A stretch of 47,125 nucleotides of DNA from Stenotrophomonas pavanii (GCF_900101175.1 NZ_FNFQ01000016.1:40722-87846), one strand, 5' to 3'. Positions 8,189-16,709 are shown, counted from the stretch's first letter. Translations and numbers: made by a program. Notes: generated by a model not told the origin, from the letters alone.

Positions 8189-8577
8189 ATGCTGAAGCTG
8201 CTGCCGCAGCCGCAGGTGGTCTTCGCGTTCGGGTTGCGGATCACGAACTGCGCACCGGTCAGGCTCTCGGTGTAATCCACCTCGGCCCCCATCAGGTACT
8301 GCAGGCTCAGCGGGTCGACCAGCAGGGTCACCCCGCTGGTCTGCACCGCCAGGTCGTCCTCGGCACGGTTCTCATCGAACTCGAACCCGTACTGGAAGCC
8401 CGAACAGCCACCTCCCTCGATGTACACGCGCAGCGCCAGGTCGGGGTTGCCCTCTTCCTGGATCAGGGATTTGACCTTGGCGGCCGCCGACTCGGTGAAG
8501 TTCAGCGGACGCTCCAGCGACTGGTAATCGGGCGCGGCAACCGGGGTGGCGCCGGGCAGGGAGACTAGCGTACTCAT
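8185..8577 (-). CDS. erpA: iron-sulfur cluster insertion protein ErpA
   Basis: 130-residue A-type Fe-S carrier. The three conserved cysteines are present: Cys58 in EGGGCSGFQYGF, and Cys122 and Cys124 in TCGCGSSF. ErpA hands 4Fe-4S or 2Fe-2S clusters to apo-enzymes, including isoprenoid synthesis and respiratory proteins, in the cytosol. ATG 8577 starts a 25-residue N-terminal extension typical of xanthomonad ErpA. The bactofilin gene ends 31 bases upstream on the same strand, so co-transcription is likely. Confidence 0.93.
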   Translation of the reverse strand: MSTLVSLPGATPVAAPDYQSLERPLNFTESAAAKVKSLIQEEGNPDLALRVYIEGGGCSGFQYGFEFDENRAEDDLAVQTSGVTLLVDPLSLQYLMGAEVDYTESLTGAQFVIRNPNAKTTCGCGSSFSM

Positions 8578-8608
8578 GCTGCCAGCATGGGGGTGCCGGC
8601 GACGGCTT

Positions 8609-9073
8609 TCAAGCCATCGCCTCGGCCAGCTTGCGGCGCGCGGCGGTGTCGCCCTTGTCGCCCTTGGCCTCGTCGCCGTCCGGTGCCGGCAGCGCCGCGA
8701 CCGGTGCGCTGGCATGGATCAGGCGGCCGTTCAGCTGAGCCCCCGCATTCATCTCCACCACCTGGTAATGGACATTGCCATTGACCCGGGCGCTCGGGGT
8801 CAGTTCGACCTTCTCGGTGGCATGCACGTCGCCGTCCAGGCGGCCGCTGATGACCACCACCTGCGCGCGGATCTCGCCCTCGATCACGCCATGCTCGGCA
8901 ACCGTCAGGGTTGCACCACTGGCGCCTTCGCTGGCAATCACCTTGCCGTGGATGCGGCCTTCCACATACAGCCCCCCACTGAATTCCACGTCACCGCGGA
9001 TCACCACCTGGTTGCCGATCAGGGCATCCACCACCAGCTGGCCGTCACGGTTGGATTTGCTGCTTCCGAACAT
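8609..9073 (-). CDS. bactofilin (polymer-forming cytoskeletal protein)
   Basis: 154 residues with the DUF583 bactofilin core at about residues 15-120: short repeats of hydrophobic and glycine residues (VVDALIGNQVVIRGDVEFSG and so on) that build a beta-helix. The basic/acidic C-terminal tail is disordered-looking. Bactofilins self-assemble into nucleotide-free filaments that position cell-wall enzymes. ATG 9073 was chosen as start (MFGSSK); DUF6776 ends 4 bases upstream, so the two are surely one transcript. Confidence 0.9.
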   Translation of the reverse strand: MFGSSKSNRDGQLVVDALIGNQVVIRGDVEFSGGLYVEGRIHGKVIASEGASGATLTVAEHGVIEGEIRAQVVVISGRLDGDVHATEKVELTPSARVNGNVHYQVVEMNAGAQLNGRLIHASAPVAALPAPDGDEAKGDKGDTAARRKLAEAMA

Positions 9074-9077
9074 CTGC

Positions 9078-9821
9078 CTACTCCCCTTTGCTGGCCGGCG
9101 CACCGGCCTGTTTCCAGTCGAATACCTGGGTGGTACCCCCCGTACCACTCCCCAATGTCACCCGCACGCGTTGCGGGGTGAAGTCAGCCGGCAGCATCAC
9201 GCTGCCGGTGAGCTGCTGGAAGTACCGGAACGAGTAATCCTGTCCCGGCACCTTGCTGCGCTGGTGCAGATCATCCCAGCTGATCGTGGCCAGCTTGCCG
9301 TTCTTCACGCCTTCCACGGTGAAGCGCATCTGCCCCTGGCTGATGGCACCGCGGTTGAGGTTCTGGGTCAGCACGGCGGTGTACTGCCAGGTGCCGGCCG
9401 CCTCCGGGCTGAACTCGATCGAATGGGTGTTCAGGCCCTTGCGCTGGCTGGTCGAGCCGACCAGTCGCTCGTAGAAGGCGACATCGGCGCGCAGCCCGGC
9501 GATTTCCTCATCGCGTTCGGCCAGCGAGGACTGCACCTCGGTGTTGGCGGCGCGGCTGATGCGGTCGGAGGCTTCCAGCGTGGCCTGCTTCTGGCGCAGC
9601 TCGGTCAACTGCGCCTGCAGCGTCTCGGCACGCTTCTCGGCGGCCTGCAGGCGCTGGCCCTGGGCATCGCGCGGGGTGGCCATCCAGCAGCCGCCAAGCA
9701 CCGCCAGCACCAGGCTGAGCAGCCAGACGGCGCCGATCACCAGCAGGCGGCGACGGTCGGCAGGCGGTTGCGGCGCGCCGGGCAGGCGGACCTGCACGCG
9801 CATGGGAGGACGGTTGGTCAT
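9078..9821 (-). CDS. DUF6776 family single-pass membrane protein
   Basis: 247 residues: short basic N-terminus, one transmembrane helix at about 27-46, a coiled coil at about 55-115 (heptad-like QRLQAAEKRAETLQAQL and on), and a globular C-terminal domain of about 120 residues. This is the DUF6776 layout; the function is unknown. Direct linkage to bactofilin suggests a membrane partner or anchor for the filament, which is inference. The stop TAG overlaps the bactofilin ribosome-site region. Confidence 0.78.
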   Translation of the reverse strand: MTNRPPMRVQVRLPGAPQPPADRRRLLVIGAVWLLSLVLAVLGGCWMATPRDAQGQRLQAAEKRAETLQAQLTELRQKQATLEASDRISRAANTEVQSSLAERDEEIAGLRADVAFYERLVGSTSQRKGLNTHSIEFSPEAAGTWQYTAVLTQNLNRGAISQGQMRFTVEGVKNGKLATISWDDLHQRSKVPGQDYSFRYFQQLTGSVMLPADFTPQRVRVTLGSGTGGTTQVFDWKQAGAPASKGE

Positions 9822-10000
9822 GGGTGGTTTCCGGGGTATCGCGAGGGCGACACCGGTACGGCCCCTGTGGCAAACGACGGGTTAGTGTATGACAGGACGA
9901 GGGGGTTTCCTGCGCCCTGGCCGGCCACGGTCTGTGGCGTTCAGGCACGCCATCGTCGATAGTGTGGCCCCCTGCACAGTTCCGTCGCCGGAGCACCGCC

Positions 10001-10618
10001 ATGACCGAAGCCCACCTGTTCGTGATCGGCATCCTGCTGGCTTGGCTGGCCGGAATCCGCGTCTACCTCACCGTGTTCGGCGTCGGCCTGGCCGGCCTGC
10101 TCGGCTGGGTCGAGCTGCCGCCCGCCCTGCAGGCCACCGAATCCTGGTGGGTGCTGGGCACGTCGGCAGCACTGGCCATCGCCGAGTTCTTCGCCGACAA
10201 GATTCCCGGCGTGGACTCGGTCTGGGACCTGGTGCAGACGCTTGCACGCGTGCCGGCCGGCGCGTTCCTCGCAGCGGCCACCCTGTCGCCGGACGGTCAG
10301 CTCGGCGCCGGCGCACTCGCCGCCGGTGCCGGCGTCGCCCTGGCCAGCCACGGCCTGAAGGCCGGCACCCGCGCCCTGCTCAACACCTCACCGGAACCGG
10401 CCAGCAACTGGGTGGCCTCCGCTGCCGAAGACACCGTGGTGGTCGGCGGGCTGGCACTGGCGTTGGCGCATCCGTGGATCGCCCTGGTGGTGGTGCTGGC
10501 CTGCAGCCTGGCCGGCGCACTGCTGGTGTGGCTGGTCTGGCGCGCACTGTGGAAGGGCGTGCGCTGGCTGGCGCGCGGTGCATCCGCATCAGCCCCCGGG
10601 CACACCGGCAGCGGCTGA
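10001..10618 (+). CDS. DUF4126 domain membrane protein
   Basis: 205 residues, very hydrophobic, with helices at about 4-35, 52-68, 85-125, 150-170 and 172-190. The segments GIRVYLTVFGVGL and IAEFFADKIPGVDSVWD match the DUF4126 family. The function is unknown. ATG 10001 starts the conserved region and is preceded by GGAG at 9989-9992. It is transcribed away from the DUF6776 operon and followed 44 bases later by the REC-GGDEF-EAL gene. Confidence 0.8.
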   Translation: MTEAHLFVIGILLAWLAGIRVYLTVFGVGLAGLLGWVELPPALQATESWWVLGTSAALAIAEFFADKIPGVDSVWDLVQTLARVPAGAFLAAATLSPDGQLGAGALAAGAGVALASHGLKAGTRALLNTSPEPASNWVASAAEDTVVVGGLALALAHPWIALVVVLACSLAGALLVWLVWRALWKGVRWLARGASASAPGHTGSG

Positions 10619-10662
10619 GCACCGGGCTTGTCGCATAATGGACGCGAACACCAGGAGCACCG

Positions 10663-12552
10663 ATGGCCGCAAACGAATCCCCCGCGGGCGCCCGCCCGGG
10701 ACGCGCTGAAACCCCTCCGGCCGATCATTGGCAACGCTGGACGCCGGAGGTGGCGCCGCCTGCGGTTGCCGCACCGATGGCTGCGGCCCCGCCCGCCGTG
10801 GCGGCCGATGTGCCTGCCCCGGTCAACGGCGCACCGCCGCCGCTGCCCGGTCCGATCACCGCGGCCGAAGCCGGCAACAACGATCTTGCCCCACCGTCAT
10901 CGGACTCGCCCTACCGCGTGCTGATCGTCGAAGACGATCGTGCGCAGGCCCTGTTCGCGCAGAGCGTGCTGCACGGCGCCGGCATGCAGGCGATCGTGCA
11001 CAGCGACGCCGATGGCGCGCTGCAGGCGATCAAGGAACACCGCCCCGACCTGATCCTGATGGATCTGCACCTGCCCGGGCTGGATGGCATGCGGCTGACC
11101 GCACTGATCCGCCAGCAGCCCGGCCTGCAGCTGCTGCCGATCGTGTTCCTCAGCGGTGATCCGGATCCGGAGCGCCAGTTCGAAGTACTCGACAGCGGCG
11201 CCGACGATTACCTGAGCAAGCCGATCCGGCCCCGCCACCTGATCGCCGCAGTGGCCAACCGCATCCGCCGCGCACGCGCCCAGGCGGCGACCCTGCCTGG
11301 TGCCAGCGGCGCACCGGCCACCAGCAATCCGGAAACCGGCCTGCCGACGCGCCATCACGTGCTGCAGCAGCTCAACACCGCACTTGCCCACCGCGACCGC
11401 GGCGGCGTGTTCTTCGTCGAAGTGGCCAGCGCGCTGGGCCTGCGCGAGCGCTATGGCTATGCCGCGTTTGAACGGCTGATGGTGCAGGCCGGGCAGCGTC
11501 TGGCCGAGGCCGGGCATCCGCACCTGCTGGCCCGCCTGAACGACAACAGCTTCCTGCTGCTGGCCCGCAACGCCGACGAGGACGCGCTGGAGGGCATCGC
11601 CGCTTCCCTGCGCGAGCAGCTGTCGGCACGCGCCTTCGTGATCCGCGACGACGAATCGGTGCACCTGCGCGGCGTGGTCGGCTATGCCCCCCTGTCACCG
11701 GGCTTCGAGGATGCCAACAGTGCGCTGGAGGCGGTCGAGCGCACCACCCTGCAGGCCCGCCTGCTCAGTGCCGGCGTGGCGGGCCATGTGCATCGCCAGG
11801 CGGTCACCGAACAGGAGCATCTGGCGCTGCTGGAAGGCCAGCTGGAACTGGCCTACCAGCCGATCGTCGCCGTCGCCGGTGGCAACACCGCGCAGTACCA
11901 GCTGCTGCTGCGCCTGCGCCAGGCCGATGGCACGGTGCTGGCCGCCGGCCAGGTGATCCCGGCGGCGGAAGCAGCGGGCCGCATCGCCGACCTCGACCAG
12001 CAGGTCATGGACCACGCGCTGGGGCTGCTGGATCTGTACCGGCACGCGACGCAGCCGCTGAACCTGTTCGTCTCGCAGTCGCTGCGCACCCTGCAGCGCG
12101 ATGCCTTCGCCGACTGGCTGCTGGAATCGCTGCAGCAGCGTGACCTGCCCGGCGCTGCGCTGGTGATCGACGTGCGCTTGCCCGATGCGCTGATCCACAC
12201 CGTGCCGCTGCAGCAGTTCTGCCAGCGCATGGCCAGTGCCGGGGTGCGCTTCTGCCTGAGCCAGTTCGAACCCGGCGGCGAGGCCGACGCCCTGCTGACC
12301 CAGCTGCCGCTGTCGTTCGTGCGCATGGCCGCGCGCTTCTCCAGCAGCCATTCCAACCCCGCCACGCGCGAGGAACTGCGCAAGGCGATCGAACAGGCGC
12401 ATGCCGCCGGACTGAAGATCATCGGCCAGCAGATCGAGGATCCGCAGGCGGCTGCGGCGATGTGGGTCGGCGGCGTGGACTACATCCAGGGCAACATGGT
12501 GCAGTCGGCCGGCAGCGACCTGAACTTCGACTTCCACAACGCGGTGCTCTGA
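10663..12552 (+). CDS. response regulator with degenerate GGDEF and EAL domains
   Basis: 629 residues: Pro/Ala-rich N-terminus (1-82), receiver domain (about 84-203; acidic pocket Glu90-Asp92, phospho-acceptor Asp134, Lys186), GGDEF-like domain (about 224-375) and EAL-like domain (about 388-625). The GGDEF motif is replaced by LNDNS, and the catalytic ExL is QLL (Gln413 for Glu). The DDFG motif is replaced by SQFE. So neither cyclase nor phosphodiesterase activity is expected. Such proteins (FimX, LapD type) usually act as c-di-GMP sensors or scaffolds. The partner kinase starts one base after the stop. No frameshift is visible; the domains look intact but divergent. Confidence 0.85.
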   Translation: MAANESPAGARPGRAETPPADHWQRWTPEVAPPAVAAPMAAAPPAVAADVPAPVNGAPPPLPGPITAAEAGNNDLAPPSSDSPYRVLIVEDDRAQALFAQSVLHGAGMQAIVHSDADGALQAIKEHRPDLILMDLHLPGLDGMRLTALIRQQPGLQLLPIVFLSGDPDPERQFEVLDSGADDYLSKPIRPRHLIAAVANRIRRARAQAATLPGASGAPATSNPETGLPTRHHVLQQLNTALAHRDRGGVFFVEVASALGLRERYGYAAFERLMVQAGQRLAEAGHPHLLARLNDNSFLLLARNADEDALEGIAASLREQLSARAFVIRDDESVHLRGVVGYAPLSPGFEDANSALEAVERTTLQARLLSAGVAGHVHRQAVTEQEHLALLEGQLELAYQPIVAVAGGNTAQYQLLLRLRQADGTVLAAGQVIPAAEAAGRIADLDQQVMDHALGLLDLYRHATQPLNLFVSQSLRTLQRDAFADWLLESLQQRDLPGAALVIDVRLPDALIHTVPLQQFCQRMASAGVRFCLSQFEPGGEADALLTQLPLSFVRMAARFSSSHSNPATREELRKAIEQAHAAGLKIIGQQIEDPQAAAAMWVGGVDYIQGNMVQSAGSDLNFDFHNAVL

Positions 12553-12553
12553 C

Positions 12554-14779
12554 GTGCCGCTGTGGGGCGTGCTGCTGGTTGCCCTCGCTGCAGCCGCCCC
12601 GGCGCTGGTGGTGGGCCTGCGCCTGCGCGCGCGCGCCCAGGCACTGGCCCAGCTGCGGCGCGCCCACGACGCGCTCGCCGCCGAGCGCGACCAGCTGCGC
12701 CGCACCACCGAACGCCAGGGCCAGCTGGAGCAGCAGCTGCTGCAGGCCAAGCAGGCCGCCGAAGCGGCTGCGCTGGCCAAGGGCGAGTTCCTGGCCACGA
12801 TGAGCCACGAGATCCGCACCCCGCTCAATGGCATCCTGCCGATGCTGGAGCTGATCGCGCGCGGGCCGCTGGGCGAAGACCAGCGACAGATGCTGGCCAC
12901 TGCCTCGGCCAGCTCGCAGCAGCTGCTGCGCATCGTCGACGACATCCTCGATTACTCACGGCTGGAGGCACAGGCGCTGGAACTGGAGATCACCAGTTTC
13001 AACCTGCGCGATCTGCTCGATGGCGTCGTCCAGCTGATGCAGCGCGCGGCCGATGCCAAGGGCCTGGCCCTGGCCCTGCAGCTTGATCCATCGGTGCGCC
13101 TGCCGGTGCGCGGCGACCCGGTACGCCTGCGCCAGGTCCTGAGCAACCTGCTGGCCAACGCGATCAAGTTCACCGCGCGCGGCCACGTGCAGCTGCGCGT
13201 GCTGCGCCTGGGCGAAGGCGCCGCACAGCACCAGCTGCGCTTCGAGGTCATCGATACCGGCATCGGCATCGATGAAGCCCTGCAGGCGCGCCTGTTCCAG
13301 TCCTTCAGCCAGGCCGACGCCTCGACCACCCGCATCTATGGCGGCACCGGCCTGGGCCTGGCCATCTGCAAACGCATCATCGACCTGATGCACGGCCGCA
13401 TCGGCGTGCAGTCCACGCCCGGCCAGGGTGCTACGTTCTGGTTCGAGATTCCGCTGCTGAAGGTGCCGGGCGACCTGCCCGCGATGTCGCGGGCGCCGGC
13501 CCCGCTGCTGCTGTTCAGTGCCGACGTGCCGCTGCAGGCCCGCATCGGGCGCATCGCCGCCCACCATGGGCTGCAGGTACAGGTGCTGTCGCAGCTGGAC
13601 GCCGTGGTCGAACGCCTGCGCGCGGCGCCACGGCCCGGACAACCGGCACCGGCCTGGCTGCTGGTCGATGCGCGCGCGCGCCGCAGCGGCGAGGCGACGC
13701 TGCAGCAGGCACTGGCCGAGCGCGGTGACGACGACACACTGCAGGTACTCTGGCTGCAGGATGACGCACCGGCGCGACGACCGCGCCAGCGCCAGCTGCC
13801 CGCGCACTTCGACGATGCCGCCGTGCATGCGCTGCTGGCTGCACCGGTCACCCCTGCGCGCCCCGCAGCACTGCTGGCCAACGCGGACGACGCGCAACCG
13901 GTGGCCTCGCTGCCGCCGCTGCATCTGCGCGTGCTGCTGGTGGAGGACAACACGGTCAACCGGATGGTGGCCGAGCAGCTGCTGCGCGTGTTCCAGTGCG
14001 AGGTCCGCAATGCGGCCGATGGCGAGCAGGCACTGCTTGCCCTACGCCAGGGTGAGGTGGACGTCGTATTGATGGATTGCCAGATGCCGGTGCTGGATGG
14101 CTACGCCGCCACGCGCCACTGGCGTGCCGAAGAAGCAGAAACCGGCCGTGCGCGACTGCCGATCATCGCAATGACCGCCAACGCCATGGCCGGTGACCGC
14201 GAGCGCTGCCTGCAGGCGGGGATGGACGATTACCTGTCCAAGCCGATCGACCGTGCCACGCTGCACGCGCTGCTGCAGCGCTGGGGTCGCCGGAACGCGG
14301 CGTCGTTGCCGCTGCCTTCCATAGAGCCGGCGGCAGCGGCAGGCGCGGCTGCCAACGTCGCTGGCGACGGCCTGGAGCAGGCGCCCCAAGGCGATGACGG
14401 CCCGGTCGGCACGACGCCGCAACCGGTCCTCGACCGCGGGGTGCTGGACGAACTGCGCGCGGTGATCGGCGACGCTGCGACCCAGATCGTTACGGTCTTT
14501 CTGGAAGATGCGCCGGTCATGGTGCAGCAGCTGCAGCAGGCCGCGCAGGCCGGTGATGAGCCGCGCCTGCAGGCGCTCGCGCACAGCCTGAAATCATCGA
14601 GCGCGAACGTGGGCGCGCTGTCGCTGTCGGCGGTCGCGCAGCGGATCGAGCACGAAGCCCGGAGTGGCAGCCTGCAGCGCCCCGCGGTCGCGGTGGCGCT
14701 GCTGGTGGCCGAATTCGCCCGGGCACGGGTGGCGCTGACCGGCTACCTGGCACAGCATCGCGCCGGCCAGTCCGGCTGA
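12554..14779 (+). CDS. hybrid sensor histidine kinase with C-terminal HPt
   Basis: 741 residues. One TM helix (4-22), coiled coil (25-75), HisKA with His85 in SHEIRTPLNG, and HATPase with N box (Asn198, Asn202), DTGIG at about 234-238 and GGTGLGLA. A pseudo-receiver segment (about 317-430) follows, then a true receiver (458-575, Asp508) and HPt domain (about 625-735, His677 in AHSLKSSS). There is no periplasmic or PAS sensor domain, so the input is unclear. The GTG start at 12554 is one base past the preceding stop, giving tight coupling. The phosphorelay most simply runs His85-Asp508-His677 to the receiver of the adjacent degenerate GGDEF-EAL protein (inference). Confidence 0.88.
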   Translation: MPLWGVLLVALAAAAPALVVGLRLRARAQALAQLRRAHDALAAERDQLRRTTERQGQLEQQLLQAKQAAEAAALAKGEFLATMSHEIRTPLNGILPMLELIARGPLGEDQRQMLATASASSQQLLRIVDDILDYSRLEAQALELEITSFNLRDLLDGVVQLMQRAADAKGLALALQLDPSVRLPVRGDPVRLRQVLSNLLANAIKFTARGHVQLRVLRLGEGAAQHQLRFEVIDTGIGIDEALQARLFQSFSQADASTTRIYGGTGLGLAICKRIIDLMHGRIGVQSTPGQGATFWFEIPLLKVPGDLPAMSRAPAPLLLFSADVPLQARIGRIAAHHGLQVQVLSQLDAVVERLRAAPRPGQPAPAWLLVDARARRSGEATLQQALAERGDDDTLQVLWLQDDAPARRPRQRQLPAHFDDAAVHALLAAPVTPARPAALLANADDAQPVASLPPLHLRVLLVEDNTVNRMVAEQLLRVFQCEVRNAADGEQALLALRQGEVDVVLMDCQMPVLDGYAATRHWRAEEAETGRARLPIIAMTANAMAGDRERCLQAGMDDYLSKPIDRATLHALLQRWGRRNAASLPLPSIEPAAAAGAAANVAGDGLEQAPQGDDGPVGTTPQPVLDRGVLDELRAVIGDAATQIVTVFLEDAPVMVQQLQQAAQAGDEPRLQALAHSLKSSSANVGALSLSAVAQRIEHEARSGSLQRPAVAVALLVAEFARARVALTGYLAQHRAGQSG

Positions 14780-14780
14780 T

Positions 14781-15251
14781 TCACTCTTCCAGCTTGCTCA
14801 GCAGGTACTTCGGCTCACCGATGCGCTCGATCAGGTCGAGCTGGGTTTCCAGCCAGTCGATGTGCTCTTCTTCCGAATCGAGAATCTTCACGAACAGCTG
14901 GCGGCTGACGTAGTCGCCGACCGAATCGGCATGGGCGACGGCCTCGCGCAGGGTGACCACGCCATCGCGTTCCAGCGACAGGTCGCACTGCAGGATCTCG
15001 GTCGGGTTTTCGCCGATGCGCAGCTTGCCCAGCGCCTGGAAGTTCGGCAGGCCTTCGAGGAACAGGATGCGGTCGGCGAGCATGTCGGCATGCTTCATCT
15101 CGTCGATCGATTCCTTGTACTCGTGTTCGGCCAGTTCCTTGATGCCCCAGTTCTTCAGCATCTTGGCGTGCAGGAAGTACTGGTTGATCGCGGTCAACTC
15201 GTTGTAGAGGACCTTGTTGAGGAATTCGATGACCTTGGTGTCGCCCTTCAT
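14781..15251 (-). CDS. bfr: bacterioferritin
   Basis: 156 residues, standard Bfr length. All di-iron ligands are at canonical positions (Glu18, Glu51, His54, Glu94, Glu127, His130) and Met52, the haem ligand between subunits, is present. It stores iron as ferric mineral in a 24-mer shell and oxidises Fe(II). ATG 15251 is correct by this numbering. Convergent with the hybrid kinase (1 base between stops). bfd lies upstream on the same strand across 143 bases. Confidence 0.96.
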   Translation of the reverse strand: MKGDTKVIEFLNKVLYNELTAINQYFLHAKMLKNWGIKELAEHEYKESIDEMKHADMLADRILFLEGLPNFQALGKLRIGENPTEILQCDLSLERDGVVTLREAVAHADSVGDYVSRQLFVKILDSEEEHIDWLETQLDLIERIGEPKYLLSKLEE

Positions 15252-15394
15252 GGGGATGCTCCTGCACGCTGAAAACGCAGGCACTTTAACGCCTTGCGTA
15301 TCGGGGTGAAGGAACGCGAATCGTGCGCATTGGCCTGCGCGGCCGCGCGTGAAGGATGCGAAAGCGCGGCGTCATTGCGCCGCGAAAGAACCGC

Positions 15395-15604
15395 TCAGGC
15401 GACCTGTGCCAGGCCGAGGACCGGCAGCGGCAGGTCATGGGTCGCGCGCGCCTTGGCCAGCAGATCACCGGCCATGTCCAGGCAGGAACCGCAGGTGGCA
15501 CCACATCCGGTACGCATGGTCAGTTCGGCCACCGTACTGACGCCATGGCTGGCGGCTTCGCGGATCTGGTGGTCGGTGACTCCGTTGCAGATGCAGACGT
15601 ACAC
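15395..15604 (-). CDS. bfd: bacterioferritin-associated ferredoxin
   Basis: 69 residues. The N-terminal MYVCICNGVTD and the CxC...CxxC pattern (Cys4, Cys6, Cys38, Cys41) are the [2Fe-2S] ligands of Bfd, a helix-turn-helix ferredoxin that reduces the Bfr core to release iron. Adjacent to bfr as in many proteobacteria. A promoter with an overlapping Fur-box-like sequence lies just upstream (see 15647-15675), in keeping with induction of Bfd when iron is scarce. Confidence 0.93.
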   Translation of the reverse strand: MYVCICNGVTDHQIREAASHGVSTVAELTMRTGCGATCGSCLDMAGDLLAKARATHDLPLPVLGLAQVA

Positions 15605-15646
15605 AGGCGGGAACCGGGCTGGCAGGCCAGGAGCGGCCTGTTGGCT

Positions 15647-15675
15647 ATTCCAATGGAAACGAGAATGGTTGTCAA
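15647..15675 (-). promoter_or_regulatory. bfd promoter with overlapping Fur-box-like site
   Basis: On the minus strand: -35 TTGACA (15675-15670), 17-base spacer, -10 TGGAAT (15652-15647), 43 bases before the bfd ATG. The plus strand at 15658-15674 reads AACGAGAATGGTTGTCA, matching 14 of 17 positions of the classical Fur box form AATGAGAATGATTATCA. Overlap with the -35 would explain Fur repression. Read by eye, not scored. Confidence 0.6.
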
Positions 15676-15696
15676 TCAGAGACCTGAACCATTCTC
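15661..15696. promoter_or_regulatory. 10-bp perfect inverted repeat beside the bfd promoter
   Basis: GAGAATGGTT (15661-15670) and AACCATTCTC (15687-15696) are exact reverse complements separated by 16 bases. The left arm is inside the Fur-like site, so the right arm may be a second, mirrored half-site, or the two may form a hairpin near the rppH 3' end. Confidence 0.5.
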
Positions 15697-15712
15697 GATA
15701 CCGTTCAGGCTG

Positions 15713-16333
15713 TCAGCTCGCCGGACCGTCGCCGGTGGCCTTCTTCGGCCAATAGCCCCGGGTTCGGGGGCGCTTGCGCGGCCGGTCGTGGCCGGCGGTG
15801 TGGCCGGGCATCCAGGCCTCGGCCGCACTCTTGGGCATGGCGGTGACGCCCGGCCCGGCCACCCCGCGCGCCAACGGCGCCAGGTGTCGCAACGCGCGCG
15901 CATAGACCCCGCGCTTGAACATCACCACGTGCTCCACCGGGTACCAGAAATCGACCCAGCGCCAGTGGTCGAACTCGGGCGAGTCGGTGTGGTCCAGCTT
16001 CACGTGGGATTCGTCGCCGGTCAGGCGCAGCAGGAACCAGACCTGCTTCTGGCCGATGCAGACCTGCCGCTCGTTGCGGCGGATGGCCCGCGCCGGCAGC
16101 TTGTAGCGCAGCCAGCCGGGTGTCGCCCCGAGCACTTCCACATGCTCAGGCAGCAGGCCGGTCTCTTCCTGCAGTTCACGATACATGGCCTCGACAGGCG
16201 TCTCGTCGGTATTCATGCCGCCCTGCGGGAACTGCCAACCGTCCCGGCGCACGCGTCGTGCCCAGAACACCTGGCCGTCCTGCCGCATCAGCACGATGCC
16301 GACGTTCGGTCGATAGCCGTCCGGATCGATCAC
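15713..16333 (-). CDS. rppH: RNA 5'-pyrophosphohydrolase RppH
   Basis: 206 residues. N-terminal MIDPDGYRPNVGIVL and WQFPQGG, then the Nudix box at residues 38-60 (GGMNTDETPVEAMYRELQEE), as in RppH. It removes pyrophosphate from 5'-triphosphate mRNA ends, which starts RNase E decay. The C-terminal tail after residue 160 is basic and longer than in E. coli, typical of xanthomonads. Transcribed away from the tRNA genes. Confidence 0.94.
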   Translation of the reverse strand: MIDPDGYRPNVGIVLMRQDGQVFWARRVRRDGWQFPQGGMNTDETPVEAMYRELQEETGLLPEHVEVLGATPGWLRYKLPARAIRRNERQVCIGQKQVWFLLRLTGDESHVKLDHTDSPEFDHWRWVDFWYPVEHVVMFKRGVYARALRHLAPLARGVAGPGVTAMPKSAAEAWMPGHTAGHDRPRKRPRTRGYWPKKATGDGPAS

Positions 16334-16410
16334 GATGCGGACTCCTAAAAAATCTACTGGTCGGGACTATCCCATGCCGTCTGTCGGCCCACAAGCACGG
16401 CACAAAAGTG

Positions 16411-16439
16411 TTGACAGGGGCCATACACATCCGCAGAAT
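16411..16439 (+). promoter_or_regulatory. tRNA promoter
   Basis: TTGACA at 16411-16416, 17 bases, CAGAAT at 16434-16439; the predicted start is about 8 bases before tRNA-Met. It very likely drives both tRNAs, which end at the terminator at 16662-16709. Confidence 0.7.
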
Positions 16440-16453
16440 AGCGGGCTCACCAA

Positions 16454-16530
16454 GGCTATGTAGCTCAGCCGGTTAGAGCACAGCACTCATAATGCTGGGG
16501 TCGGTGGTTCGAGTCCACCCATAGCCACCA
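16454..16530 (+). tRNA. tRNA-Met (CAT), elongator type
   Basis: 77 bases with encoded CCA. The acceptor stem GGCTATG pairs with CATAGCC; the anticodon arm CAGCA-CTCATAA-TGCTG gives CAT; the T arm contains GGTTCGAGTCC. The GGCTAxGTAGCTCAG start resembles elongator tRNA-Met, not initiator tRNA. A tRNA-Ile2 (modified CAT) is a less likely alternative. Confidence 0.93.
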
Positions 16531-16585
16531 CACTGAAATTCAAGTTGTTTTTCAGTGTGAAGAGTGAGAAAATAGTTGCACGTTT

Positions 16586-16660
16586 TGCCCCGTCGCCAAG
16601 CGGTAAGGCACCTGACTCTGACTCAGGCATTCGGTGGTTCGAATCCATCCGGGGCAGCCA
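16586..16660 (+). tRNA. tRNA-Gln (CTG)
   Basis: 75 bases with encoded CCA. The acceptor TGCCCCG pairs with CGGGGCA; the anticodon arm CCTGA-CTCTGAC-TCAGG gives CTG; the D arm GCCAAGCGGTAAGGC is typical of tRNA-Gln. It follows tRNA-Met by 55 bases and is probably on the same transcript. Confidence 0.95.
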
Positions 16661-16661
16661 A

Positions 16662-16709
16662 ATTAAAAGCAAAAGGCCAGATCGAAAGATCTGGCCTTTT
16701 GCTTTTAAT
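16662..16709 (+). terminator. strong intrinsic terminator after the tRNA pair
   Basis: A perfect 22-bp stem: 16662-16683 pairs with 16688-16709 around a GAAA loop, with A-rich left and T-rich right flanks inside the stem. It starts 2 bases after the tRNA-Gln CCA. Two further short hairpins, CCCCCTTGA/TCAAGGGGG (16751-16771) and CCCTTTCC/GGAAAGGG (16803-16821), follow. Confidence 0.9.

Noticed and set aside
10663..12552. Frameshift or pseudogene explanation for the missing GGDEF/EAL motifs
   Set aside because: The reading frame is continuous, domain lengths are normal and no motif appears in another frame, so this is divergence, not a break.
16454..16660. Integrative element attachment at the tRNA pair
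   Set aside because: No integrase gene and no direct repeat of a tRNA 3' end found nearby.
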